A DNA stretch of 64,000 bases from Spirosoma endbachense. GTDB taxonomy: Bacteria; Bacteroidota; Bacteroidia; Cytophagales; Spirosomataceae. Location: the NCBI RefSeq assembly GCF_010233585.1, contig NZ_CP045997.1, forward strand, positions 5,682,065 to 5,746,064. The letters are read 5' to 3'. Position numbers and translations under genes: made by a program. Shown here one piece after another: positions 8,266 to 17,621 of this stretch; the stretch's first letter is position 1, and each line of letters opens with the position of its first letter. The notes below the pieces were generated by a model. The model made no database searches. It saw only the letters and a list, made by a program, of their open reading frames with translations, and was not told where the DNA came from.

Positions 8266-11200
8266 TTAGAATGCCAGGCGCAGGTTAGCGCCAATACTCC
8301 GGCTGCTGGGAATACTGCCCCGCTCCAGTCCTTCGCCAATAAGCCCGGTTCCTAATACATTAGCTTCGGGGTCAATGTGAGGCACATTGGAGTGGATGAT
8401 CCATAAATTACGCCCTTCGACCCCTAGTGAAATGTTGCTGAAAGGTGTTTTGCCAACCAGCGCCCTGGGAAAATTGTAGGCTAGTCGTACCTCACGGAGT
8501 TTCGTAAAAGAACCGTCGAAGGTGTTGGTTTCCGGACTTACGGAGTTATCTAACTGGCTCCAGTATTGTTGTACGCTGGCTACCGGAACGTCGTTGGGTC
8601 GGTATGATCCATCGGCGTTCCTGATCACTCCCGGATCAATGAACGGTGTGCGGTTGTTAATTGCCGTTTCGGCGGCTAGCCCACCGCTACGCACGATACC
8701 CACCGTTTGGGAGTTGATGACCCCACCTTTGCGAATGTCGATCAGGAAACTAAAATCGAAACCTTTGTAGGATACCGAATTGCTGATGCCCATGGTCCAG
8801 TCAGGATATATGGATCCAAGTAACCGGCGTGGCCCCGGTGTTCGTAGCCCCGTTGAGGGATTGATGACAATGTTCCCATTGGGATCACGAAGCCAGCCAA
8901 CTCCCTGAATGTTAAATGTTTCACCAGGTTTCGCAACCACGAAAATGCCGAAGCCATCGCCCGAGGTAGTGACAAACTCTGTTAAGCCGGGCGCTAATGA
9001 TTCGACCCGATTGACATTGCGATTAAAATTCAAGGCGGCATCCCAGCGGAAACCGGAGCGGGTTTTGAGGGGAGTGACCGTGAGCATCGCTTCAATTCCC
9101 TTATTCGATAGTTCGCCCACATTCAATCGCCGGGCTGAGTAACCCGTTGACTGAGGGACCGCAATCGATATAATCTGGTCGTAATTGAAGGTTTTGTAAT
9201 AAGTCATGTCCAGCCCCAGCCGACCACCAAAAAACTTCAATTCGGCACCAAATTCGTAGGAGGTTTGCTGTTGAGGTCGCAGGTTGGTGGGCGGTAATAC
9301 GTTTGTAGCTCCAAATGCTGATGCACCACCTATCGGATAAAGGATGTTGAAGGTGTAAATATCGCTGGCCTGAGTGAGCGGATTATACGTGAACGCCAAC
9401 TGGTAAGGGTCTTCATCTGAACCAACATTTGCATAGTTTGCCCGAAGCTTTGCATAACTCAAAATGTCTTTGTGAACAATGCCCAGATTGGGAAATGCTT
9501 CGGTTAGCACAAACGAGGCACTGGCCGACGGGTAGAAATACGAATTGTTGTCGACGGGCAGTGTTGATGACCAGTCATTACGGCCCGTTACGTTCAGAAA
9601 CAGGTAGTTCTTATAATCGAAACTAAAGTCGCCATATAGGCCATAAATTTCGCGCCGACTATAAAAATTTGAGGCTACGTTCGACTGGGCGTTGGCAAAT
9701 GTATACAGCTGATCAATGTTCAACCCATCCGACAATACGCGCGACCGCCGGATTGTTCGTTGGTTGAACTGATGGCCAACAATGCCCTTAAACGTCCAGT
9801 CAGTAGACAATTGACGTGTGACCGTACCAAGTAAGTCTGTCTGTAATTCACGTTCAAAAATGTCATTGGTATCAAATTGGCCATTTAATCGGCCTCGTGT
9901 ACCACGGCGTGTGGTCGAACGGCGATTTTCAGTGAAGAAATCAGTTCCAACGCGCCCGGTAAGATTAAGCCAGGGAGCAACATCATAACTCAGACTGGTG
10001 CCACCATATACCCGGTCGACGGTATTGGAGAATTTATTGAATGTTGTTACAAAATAAGGGTTGTTCTGAATACCGTCCAGGTCGATAGCCCGTGCCAGAT
10101 CACCCGTCCAGCCCGCTGGTACAGACTGGGTAGCGGGGGCGAACAGATTATTCCGTAGCTCATTAATGTCAACGGTTACGGGTGTTCCGGCCAGAATGGT
10201 GCCAATAATATTGGTCGTATTTGACCCTTGCTGGGGGCGCCCATCGCTGGTTGTGCGCACGTAGTTGAGCCAGGCACGCGACAACAGTCGGCTCGTAATT
10301 TTCCGACCGGCATTAATGGCAAACGTATTCCGGGTTAGCTCAGAACCAGGAACGGTACCTGTCTGGCGCAGGTTCGTATAGCCCACCCGGTAGTCTCCCT
10401 GATCACTGGCTCCATCGATAGCAATGCTGTTGATCATGGTATTGCCGGTCACGAAGAAATTTTTCCAGTTCTGTGGGTGAGCTGTAAGGCTTTGGACCTG
10501 CTCTCCTTTGTAATCCAGTACTGGTCCCGTTATTGATGAAATTTTTGGCCCCCAGCCGTTCCCTAGTCGAGGATTATAAACCCCAAGATTACCCTGCGCA
10601 TAGTCGGTCTGAAGGTCGGGCACTTTTAACACATTATCAGTACGATAGGATGTGTTGAGGGTAATATTCATTTTTTTTGACCCGACTTTGCCGCGTTTCG
10701 TCGTTACAACAATGACACCATTACGTGCACGGGAGCCATACAGCGCAGAAGCTGCAGCGCCCTTCAATACGGTCATGGCCTCAATATCATCGGGATTAAG
10801 GTCGCTGGCCCGGTTACCGACATCGACACCGCCCGTAACAATATCCGTTTCGGAGTTATTAAATGAGGAGTTCGAGATTGGAATGCCATCTACTACAAAA
10901 AGCGGCTCACTAGCGCTTGAAAGTGAATTCGCTCCACGAATAACTACACGGCTGGAGCCGCCTACTGAGCCCGACTGTTGCGTAATACGAACCCCGGCAA
11001 CGCGTCCGGCCAGTGAATTAAGTAGGTTTGGATCGCGTGCTTTCACAAGTTCACTACCGCCCACGGTTGAAACAGCGTAGCCTAATTCTTTTTTCTCCCG
11101 TACGATGGCGTTAGCCGTAACGACTACTTCGTCGAGATTGGTCAGATCGGCAACCAGCCTCACATCAAGCGTCGTTTGATCACCCACAGCGACATCCATT

Positions 11201-11433
11201 GTTTTGTAGCCGATAAATGAAAAAACGAGCGTGCTTTTTGCAGGAACAGCCAGCTGATAGGTTCCGTTGGCGGTCGTAACGGTGCCAGTATTTGAGCCTT
11301 TTATCAGGATGCTTACGCCGGGCATATCTTCATTTTCGGGAGATGATACCCGGCCTGTTATCGTACGGGTCTGGGCTTGTATACGAAGCCCTATGCCCAG
11401 CAGTAGCAGAAAAATCGGTAACAGTTTTTTCAT
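8266..11433 (-). CDS. SusC/RagA-like TonB-linked outer-membrane transporter
   Basis: 1055 residues. Signal peptide to about residue 20 (ending IQAQ), then a CarboxypepD_reg-like domain at about 23-110 (ITGRVSSPENEDMPGVSILIKG, VFSFIGYKT), a TonB plug at about 118-240 (LNSLAGRVAGVRI, SRVVIRGANSLSS, FVVDGIPI, the SusC signature) and a C-terminal beta barrel that ends in an aromatic-type residue (RLAF). It imports a ligand captured by SusD using TonB energy. It is transcribed just before SusD. No anti-sigma/FecR-interacting N-terminal extension is present and no dedicated regulator lies next to it. Confidence 0.96.
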   Translation of the reverse strand: MKKLLPIFLLLLGIGLRIQAQTRTITGRVSSPENEDMPGVSILIKGSNTGTVTTANGTYQLAVPAKSTLVFSFIGYKTMDVAVGDQTTLDVRLVADLTNLDEVVVTANAIVREKKELGYAVSTVGGSELVKARDPNLLNSLAGRVAGVRITQQSGSVGGSSRVVIRGANSLSSASEPLFVVDGIPISNSSFNNSETDIVTGGVDVGNRASDLNPDDIEAMTVLKGAAASALYGSRARNGVIVVTTKRGKVGSKKMNITLNTSYRTDNVLKVPDLQTDYAQGNLGVYNPRLGNGWGPKISSITGPVLDYKGEQVQSLTAHPQNWKNFFVTGNTMINSIAIDGASDQGDYRVGYTNLRQTGTVPGSELTRNTFAINAGRKITSRLLSRAWLNYVRTTSDGRPQQGSNTTNIIGTILAGTPVTVDINELRNNLFAPATQSVPAGWTGDLARAIDLDGIQNNPYFVTTFNKFSNTVDRVYGGTSLSYDVAPWLNLTGRVGTDFFTENRRSTTRRGTRGRLNGQFDTNDIFERELQTDLLGTVTRQLSTDWTFKGIVGHQFNQRTIRRSRVLSDGLNIDQLYTFANAQSNVASNFYSRREIYGLYGDFSFDYKNYLFLNVTGRNDWSSTLPVDNNSYFYPSASASFVLTEAFPNLGIVHKDILSYAKLRANYANVGSDEDPYQLAFTYNPLTQASDIYTFNILYPIGGASAFGATNVLPPTNLRPQQQTSYEFGAELKFFGGRLGLDMTYYKTFNYDQIISIAVPQSTGYSARRLNVGELSNKGIEAMLTVTPLKTRSGFRWDAALNFNRNVNRVESLAPGLTEFVTTSGDGFGIFVVAKPGETFNIQGVGWLRDPNGNIVINPSTGLRTPGPRRLLGSIYPDWTMGISNSVSYKGFDFSFLIDIRKGGVINSQTVGIVRSGGLAAETAINNRTPFIDPGVIRNADGSYRPNDVPVASVQQYWSQLDNSVSPETNTFDGSFTKLREVRLAYNFPRALVGKTPFSNISLGVEGRNLWIIHSNVPHIDPEANVLGTGLIGEGLERGSIPSSRSIGANLRLAF

Positions 11434-11488
11434 AGATCAGTTTGCTTTTGAGGTAGTATGAAAAGAGAATAAAAGGCATTGAAGTGCA

Positions 11489-12091
11489 CTAGCGTGTCCG
11501 CTTGATAGTGCGGATAAGCACTGGTTTGCGGAGTAGTTGCAGGGGATTGGAGTACGCGTTGGTTGGCCCTGGCTGACCGGTTTCGCCCGCCTGGATTTTG
11601 CGAACCACATCCATACCGGATATCACCTGGCCAAAGGCTGCAAAACCCTGACCATCAGGATTGCGTTTGCCGCCGAAATCAAGCTCAGGCTGGGCGTTAA
11701 TACAGATAAAAAATTCGGATGCTCCACTTTCGGGTGTCCCGCGCGCCATCGACAGGGTTCCATCCAGGTGTTTTAGGCCAGTTTTAGCGGTTGTTTCCTG
11801 CGGAATTGGCGGAAACATGCGGGTTGAATCGGTCTGTAAGCCACCCTGAATAACTTCAATTTTGACTGGGCTGGTCGCCTGATTGTCTAAACGCACGACA
11901 CGATAGAATTTGGCGCCGTCATATCGTTTATCATCTACATACCGTAGAAAGTTGGCTACCGTACCGGGGGCTTTTTCAGGATACAATAGAATGGTGATAG
12001 CCCCCGCTTCTGTGTCAATCCGGACCTGTTGAGCAGTTGCGGTTGCCCATAAATTGACTAACAAGAGGACATATACTACACAATAGTTCAT
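11489..12091 (-). CDS. Cyclophilin-type peptidyl-prolyl cis-trans isomerase, exported
   Basis: About 200 residues from the ATG at 12091, which opens a signal peptide (hydrophobic 5-17, cleavage near TATAQQ). The longer frame upstream has no signal and was rejected. The cyclophilin core is present: VRIDTEAGAITILLYPEKAPGTVANFLRYV at the N-terminus, KFYRVV in place of the usual FHRV, GTLSMARGTPESGASEFFICIN, and GFAAFGQVISGMDVVRKIQ near the C-terminus. It should isomerise X-Pro bonds in the periplasm. The gene ends 55 bases upstream of SusC on the same strand, perhaps sharing its transcript. Confidence 0.92.
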   Translation of the reverse strand: MNYCVVYVLLLVNLWATATAQQVRIDTEAGAITILLYPEKAPGTVANFLRYVDDKRYDGAKFYRVVRLDNQATSPVKIEVIQGGLQTDSTRMFPPIPQETTAKTGLKHLDGTLSMARGTPESGASEFFICINAQPELDFGGKRNPDGQGFAAFGQVISGMDVVRKIQAGETGQPGPTNAYSNPLQLLRKPVLIRTIKRTR

Positions 12092-12535
12092 GATAAAATG
12101 TTGAGGATGGCTTATTGGGGCGATAACGGATAGTCTGTTGAGGCAAACCTGATTGCCTTTTAGTCTTACTAAACGCAATATGAGTATTTAATACTAGTTT
12201 AGAAAAATTTTAAATTACATTTATTGTATTTATTAAAATATATTATGTTATTTATTAATAAGTTACAAATTATATTTTGAATTTAAGAAAAATGTTGATT
12301 GTTGAATTTACTTAACAATCTCTTATGCATGAACAGATCTGCGAGTAATTACTTAAAATGATGAGCGGATTCTGGCATAAATTGAAAGGTATTGAGACCA
12401 CAGAAAATGGTTTTAAACGGAAAAATCGCTATTTTTTGTTACTTTAATGCGTCTGCCCAACGCCAAGCCTGGTAACAGACGCCAAATCAACAAATCGCTG
12501 TTCAGCGGTGACTCAAATCAACAAGCCTCTAGTTT
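12092..12535. other. AT-rich intergenic region between divergent genes
   Basis: About 440 bases between the divergent cyclophilin and gamma-glutamyltransferase genes. The part from about 12180 to 12300 is strongly A/T-rich. It must hold both promoters, but no clear TAnnTTTG box with a matching -33 element was found. No open frame or hairpin was supported. Confidence 0.5.
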
Positions 12536-14239
12536 ATGAAACATGTAGTACATGCCATTGGCCTGCTTCTGGCAGGTAGTTTGTTTTCATGGGTACACGC
12601 CCAGGATCGACTGAGCGGTAAAACATTTGCCACTCGTGCGGTGGTGATGGCCCGCCACGGAATGGCCTGCACATCGCACCCACTTTCGACCCAGGCCGCT
12701 ATTGACGTATTGCGGTCGGGTGGTAACGCCATTGATGCCGCTATTGCCGCCAATGCCATGGAAGGCCTGGTGGAGCCGCACGTGAACGGAATTGGGGGAG
12801 ATCTGTTTGCTATCGTCTGGGATGCTAAAACCAAAAAACTGTATGGCCTGAATGCATCCGGACGGTCGCCCTATAGCCTTACGCTGGCAGAGTTTCAGAA
12901 ACGGGGACTAACCCATATTCCGTCGGATGGGCCGTTGCCCGTATCAGTGCCTGGTTGCGTTGATGGCTGGTTTGAACTGCATAAGCGATTCGGTCGTACA
13001 CCTATGCCTAAGATTCTGTCGCATGCCATCCGGTATGCCCGCGAAGGCTATCCGGTTCATGACGAAGCCGCTTTTTACTGGCCAACCATGCTGAACCGGT
13101 TTAGCAAATACCCAAACGTAAAGGAAACCTATGCACCGAACGGAGCCGCACCTAAGCGGGGTGAGTTGTTTAAAAATCCGGCTTTGGCCAGTACGCTGGA
13201 GAAAATTGCAACGGGTGGCCGCGATGCATTCTATAAAGGAGACATTGCCCGCACGATTGATGCCTTCATGAAAAAAATGGGTGGTTACCTGAGCGCAAAA
13301 GACCTGGCTGATCACACCTCGGAATGGGTAGAGCCTGTATCCACAAATTATCGGGGTTATGATGTCTGGGAATTGCCACCCAACAGCCAGGGCATTGCTA
13401 CATTACAAATGCTGAATATTCTGGAAGGGTACGATTTTTCGCAAACGCCCTGGGGAAGCCCTGAGCATATTCACCGGTTTGTAGAGGCCAAAAAGCTGGC
13501 GTTTGAAGATCGGGCGAAATACTATGCTGATCCGGCATTTGCCAAGATTCCGGTTCAGGAGTTGATCTCTAAAAACTATGCAACCGAACGCCGGAAACTG
13601 ATCGATCTGAGTCGGGCAGCGAGCCGGGTCGATGCGGGCAATCCGGCGCTTAAACAGGGTGATACCATTTACCTGACCGTTGCTGATGAAGAAGGCAATA
13701 TGGTTTCCCTGATTCAGAGCAATTATCGTGGTTTTGGGTCCGGTATGGTTCCCGATGGGCTTGGGTTCATGCTACAGGATCGGGGCGAACTATATAGCCT
13801 GACCGATGGACAGAATAATACCTTTGCTCCCCACAAACGTCCTTTTCAAACCATCATTCCGGCTTTTGTCACAAAAGATGGTGAGCCCTTTATGAGCTTT
13901 GGCGTCATGGGAGGTAGTTTTCAACCGTTGGGCCATGTTCAGATCGTTATGAACATGATTGACTTCGGTATGAATCCGCAGGAAGCGGGCGATGCGCCCC
14001 GTATTGATCACCTGGGTTCGTCGGAGCCAACCGGCGAAAAAATGATCGATTCAGGATTAATAACGCTTGAGTCGGGCTATCCTTACGAAACCATACGGGA
14101 GCTAATGCGTAGGGGCCACAAAATAGGCTATGGCCTTGGCGCTTATGGTGGTTATCAGGCCATTATGTACGACGCGAAAAATAAAGTCTACCACGGCGCT
14201 ACCGAATCCCGAAAAGACGGCCAGGCCGCTGGGTTTTAG
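12536..14239 (+). CDS. Gamma-glutamyltransferase family protein (Ntn hydrolase), exported
   Basis: 567 residues with a signal peptide (hydrophobic 5-20, cleavage near VHAQ). Family hallmarks: GMACTSHPLSTQAAIDVLRSGGNAIDAAIAA at 42-72, PHVNGIGGDLF at 81-91, and the self-cleavage site where Thr377 (GDTIYLTVADEEGN) would become the N-terminal nucleophile of the small subunit; GVMGGSFQPLGHVQ follows near 460. Such enzymes cleave gamma-glutamyl amides or related compounds in the periplasm after splitting into two chains. The group fits the YwrD/acylase-like branch as well as true GGT, so the exact substrate is open. It ends in a shared terminator with the convergent amidohydrolase. Confidence 0.92.
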   Translation: MKHVVHAIGLLLAGSLFSWVHAQDRLSGKTFATRAVVMARHGMACTSHPLSTQAAIDVLRSGGNAIDAAIAANAMEGLVEPHVNGIGGDLFAIVWDAKTKKLYGLNASGRSPYSLTLAEFQKRGLTHIPSDGPLPVSVPGCVDGWFELHKRFGRTPMPKILSHAIRYAREGYPVHDEAAFYWPTMLNRFSKYPNVKETYAPNGAAPKRGELFKNPALASTLEKIATGGRDAFYKGDIARTIDAFMKKMGGYLSAKDLADHTSEWVEPVSTNYRGYDVWELPPNSQGIATLQMLNILEGYDFSQTPWGSPEHIHRFVEAKKLAFEDRAKYYADPAFAKIPVQELISKNYATERRKLIDLSRAASRVDAGNPALKQGDTIYLTVADEEGNMVSLIQSNYRGFGSGMVPDGLGFMLQDRGELYSLTDGQNNTFAPHKRPFQTIIPAFVTKDGEPFMSFGVMGGSFQPLGHVQIVMNMIDFGMNPQEAGDAPRIDHLGSSEPTGEKMIDSGLITLESGYPYETIRELMRRGHKIGYGLGAYGGYQAIMYDAKNKVYHGATESRKDGQAAGF

Positions 14240-14248
14240 CAACTAACA

Positions 14249-14300
14249 AGGGCAGATGACTACGGTAAAAATCGTTGATTATACCGTAGCCGTCTGCCCT
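14249..14300. terminator. Shared hairpin terminator between convergent genes
   Basis: 19-base arms (14249-14267 and 14282-14300) pair with two G-U-type positions and a 14-base loop. It sits exactly between the plus-strand GGT stop (14239) and the minus-strand amidohydrolase stop (14311), so it likely serves both. Confidence 0.75.
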
Positions 14301-14310
14301 CTTTGCAAAA

Positions 14311-17300
14311 TCAGGGCCGGGTCAGCAACCGGTCAATGGGTAGAACTTCGCCGTTCTTGATGACTTGCTCAACATTCAGCGCATCGGTGATCGTGGTTAG
14401 CGGATCACCGTTGACGATAACCAGGTCCGCCAGTTTTCCTGGTTCGATGGAGCCTAAATCCTTGCTGACGCCTACGGTTTCAGCCGCCCAGAGCGTCGCT
14501 GAACGCAAAGCCTGATAAGGGGTCAGGCCCGCACCTACAAATGATTGTAGCTCTGTGTGCAGGCTCAAGCCATAGGGCACAAAGGGGCTGTCGGTTCCTG
14601 TGGTGACGTGCGCACCAGCGTCGATCAACACTTTGACCCCTTTCTGTAAGTTCCCGAAGTTGCTTAGGTAACCGGGACTGATTTTCGCATATTGAGCGGC
14701 TCCTGCCTGAAGCGCGTTGTTATATTCTTCGCTGTAGAACGCCCGATACTGCCGATTTTCGTAGAGCCCCGGATTTTTTGTGCCCAATACCGAAAAGCCG
14801 CCCTGTAGTGATGCTGTCGGGGTAATGTTCATTCCCGATTTGGCCAATAGCTGAATCACGTCCTGATAACTCCGGTTCATGGCCGTAATCTTGGGCGAAT
14901 ACCCACGCCGACTCGTTCCGCCAATATGTTCGACAGCATCGACGTCATAGCGCATGGCCGGGAAAATCTCGTGAGACGAAACCGGCATTCCGTGGGCGTG
15001 AGCAAACGTGGTAATCCGTTGCTGCATGGCGTCGGGCATACGGACATAGGTCTTGATCAGGTCGTATCCCAATCGAACGGAGCGGTTTAATTCGCGGTCG
15101 AGCTGTTCATCGGAGTTGATGCTGGTCGCTGCTCCGTAATAGATCCGCGTTCCATCGGTTAGCCCTCCGGTAAAAAACTGACGTGGACCGGGCCGGGTAT
15201 TACTCGCCCACGATTCTTTCCGTTCCAGCGCATCGTAGGGATCGGCACCGGGTTCGCGCACGGATGTGATTCCGAACGATAGCCACAGCCGCCCGATTTT
15301 TTCGCCAACCATCGAATGCTGGTGCGTGTGCATTTCGAATAAACCCGGTATGACGGTTTTGGTCGATGCATCGATCAGTTTGCCAGGACGCCCGGCCCGG
15401 TGGGGTTCTATGGCCTTAATTCGGTGACCATCAATAAGAATGTCGACATTGTTGCGGTACGTATTGGCTAACCCATCGAACAGACGACCCGCATGAACCA
15501 CAATCGCGCCGGTAGGCTGGCTGAGTTGCCAGGTCAGGTCCATCGGAATCGTTTCAATATGGCCATCGCCCAGGTAAACCTGTTTGAGCGCGTCCGTCGC
15601 CAGAAAGAGCAAACTTTTAGAATCGCCGGTCCAGGTGGGTGTGTCCGACTGTTCATTGGTCAGTTTGCGGGGTGAACCAACAATAGAACCGTCTGTTTTT
15701 ACGTCCGTTACCCAAACTAATCCGTCGAGGATGTACGCCATTTTTGTCCCATCGGGCGACCAGACGGGGCCGTTTTGCCCACGTGTTGCCAGGCTGTGTC
15801 CGGGTGCAGGCGTTACATAGCGGTCATTCTTTCCATCGAACGATAATAATAAAACTTCGCTGACACCCTCGCGGTAACGGGACGAATAGGGGTGAAGCGC
15901 CGAAACGGCCAGCGTTTTTCCATCGGGGGCCCAACTTGCCTGACTTGGTACAAAGATCGACTCGTGCAGTTTCTGGGTTTTGGGCGTTGTAACATCAGCC
16001 GTGTAGGTAACATCGGCCGTGTAGAGCGTACTGCGGCCCCAGGCATTTCGGGCATCGCTCTGGTAAAAGGCGATCTTGCTGCCATCGGGCGACCAGTTCG
16101 GATAATGCAGATCGTCGCTCATGTCGACCAGCAGGCGATCCTGCCCTGTTTTCAAATCCCGAATCCAGACGTCCATATTGCCGTTTCGGTCCGAAACGTA
16201 GGCCAGCTTTGTTCCGTCCGGCGACCAGCTCGGCTCGACTTCCATCGTTGGGCCCTGGGTTAAACGGTCGGGTGTCTTTTTACCTTTCGTCAGTATCCAG
16301 ATATCACCGAGGGCTGCGAATGCGATTTGTTTACCATCGGGTGAAATCGTAGTTCCTTTGATGCCTTTAACCGTCTGAGGTTTCTGGCTGTCGAAATCGT
16401 ATGTTTTTCGTTTATAGGTATTTCTTGGCAACGCAATAATGGCCTGAAATGGAATTGCCTGGGCTGTTGTACTACCAAGTTTTCGGCGTTTGAGCAAGCC
16501 ATTGGACGTATACAGAAATTCGGTGGCCGAGAGCCAGCTTGCCCGAAATGGGAAGACATCTTCAGCGGCTTCGGTCAGGAGCTGAACCTTGCTGTCGGCC
16601 ACTGCTGCACTGGCCAGTCCACTTAGCGAACTGGTCAGAACATTGTAAAACAGATGCGAACCATCGGGTTGCCAGCTTGGCCCAGCAAATTTTCCGTTGG
16701 CGGGCACAATGATCTTTTCCGTATTACCCGTCGTGGATTTGACAGTCGCATCGGCGTCAGAGTTAATCACATAAACACCCGGCGCGTCGGTGCGATCTGA
16801 AACGAAGGCAACCTTTGTTCCGTCGGGCGAAAAAGCCGGGTTGAAATCATTGCCCGAGTCCTGCGTAAGCTGGGTGAGTTTCCCATCGGCCAGCGTTAAT
16901 TGCCAGATGTCATAATTGCCGCTCCGATCGGAGGCAAATACGATACGCTTACCATCCGGCGACCAGTGTGGTTCGCGATCATCCTGAAGCCCCGACGTCA
17001 GTTGTTTGGGTTTGCCGCCAGTGGCCGAAACGGTCCAGATATGATAACGGCCATCCCAGAAGGCATGAAAGGCAATCAGGCTCCCATCGGGCGACCAGCT
17101 TGGCTGACGACAGTCGCCCAGATTGTCGGTTATGGGTCTGGCGACACCACCAGCGATGGGTACGATCCAGATTGTACCCTGTAAGTCAATCGCAATGCTG
17201 GCTTTGTCGGGCGATAGATCGGCGGCCATATTGGTGCCTTCCGTAACCGTTACCCGAATGGAATCAATACCACTAGCTCGTATTTGGGTTATATAGAGAA

Positions 17301-17361
17301 AAAATAGAATTAAGCCAAACAGGATTGCTTTCAAGGAGATGAGTGTACGCATAGATTTCAT
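14311..17361 (-). CDS. Amidohydrolase with N-terminal TolB/PD40 beta-propeller, exported
   Basis: About 1016 residues from the ATG at 17361 (the frame extends 51 bases further upstream but without a signal). Signal peptide in the first 30 residues. Residues about 40-620 hold repeated PD40 blades, each with SPDG..IAF/LAYVSDR motifs (at least eight copies, for example QPSWSPDGSLIAF and EPHWSPDGKRIVF). The C-terminal third is a metal-dependent amidohydrolase with VIPGLFEMHTHQHSM (HxH) and the late DAGAHVTTGTDSPFVPYG aspartate motif. The fusion is common in Bacteroidota and acts in the periplasm, perhaps as a dipeptidase or cyclic-amide hydrolase; the substrate is unknown. It stands alone and is convergent with GGT. 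Confidence 0.92.
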   Translation of the reverse strand: MKSMRTLISLKAILFGLILFFLYITQIRASGIDSIRVTVTEGTNMAADLSPDKASIAIDLQGTIWIVPIAGGVARPITDNLGDCRQPSWSPDGSLIAFHAFWDGRYHIWTVSATGGKPKQLTSGLQDDREPHWSPDGKRIVFASDRSGNYDIWQLTLADGKLTQLTQDSGNDFNPAFSPDGTKVAFVSDRTDAPGVYVINSDADATVKSTTGNTEKIIVPANGKFAGPSWQPDGSHLFYNVLTSSLSGLASAAVADSKVQLLTEAAEDVFPFRASWLSATEFLYTSNGLLKRRKLGSTTAQAIPFQAIIALPRNTYKRKTYDFDSQKPQTVKGIKGTTISPDGKQIAFAALGDIWILTKGKKTPDRLTQGPTMEVEPSWSPDGTKLAYVSDRNGNMDVWIRDLKTGQDRLLVDMSDDLHYPNWSPDGSKIAFYQSDARNAWGRSTLYTADVTYTADVTTPKTQKLHESIFVPSQASWAPDGKTLAVSALHPYSSRYREGVSEVLLLSFDGKNDRYVTPAPGHSLATRGQNGPVWSPDGTKMAYILDGLVWVTDVKTDGSIVGSPRKLTNEQSDTPTWTGDSKSLLFLATDALKQVYLGDGHIETIPMDLTWQLSQPTGAIVVHAGRLFDGLANTYRNNVDILIDGHRIKAIEPHRAGRPGKLIDASTKTVIPGLFEMHTHQHSMVGEKIGRLWLSFGITSVREPGADPYDALERKESWASNTRPGPRQFFTGGLTDGTRIYYGAATSINSDEQLDRELNRSVRLGYDLIKTYVRMPDAMQQRITTFAHAHGMPVSSHEIFPAMRYDVDAVEHIGGTSRRGYSPKITAMNRSYQDVIQLLAKSGMNITPTASLQGGFSVLGTKNPGLYENRQYRAFYSEEYNNALQAGAAQYAKISPGYLSNFGNLQKGVKVLIDAGAHVTTGTDSPFVPYGLSLHTELQSFVGAGLTPYQALRSATLWAAETVGVSKDLGSIEPGKLADLVIVNGDPLTTITDALNVEQVIKNGEVLPIDRLLTRP

Positions 17362-17542
17362 AGAAGGAAGGACAACGTACTGATTACGAGTAGTATGGTC
17401 AATTGATGCCATTCAACTTCTGAACCTACACAGCCATTGCTATACTTCCAAGCATTAAGCAGATTTGCACCCCAATGGCAGAAAATCTCCTAAAAAAAAC
17501 GTACTTATCCTCGAAAAAAGTCAACAGAGCCAATTTTTTACG

Positions 17543-17573
17543 TTGGGTTATGTGAGGGCAAATTCTATATTTG
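17543..17573 (+). promoter_or_regulatory. Predicted Bacteroidota promoter for the membrane pyrophosphatase
   Basis: TTG at 17543-17545 and TATATTTG at 17566-17573 with 20 bases between match the TTG / TAnnTTTG pattern. The implied transcript start near 17580 leaves a leader of about 40 bases before the ATG at 17622. Confidence 0.6.
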
Positions 17574-17621
17574 TGGGCATTCCTATTTCTAAATCCATTT
17601 TATAACCTATTAACTAATCGC

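Noticed and set aside
10652..11080. 142-codon plus-strand frame
   Set aside because: Lies entirely antisense to SusC, with no family motif.
16000..16020. Short tandem repeat inside the amidohydrolase (about 7-residue YTADVT copy)
   Set aside because: An in-frame codon duplication in a propeller loop; no frame break and no functional signal.
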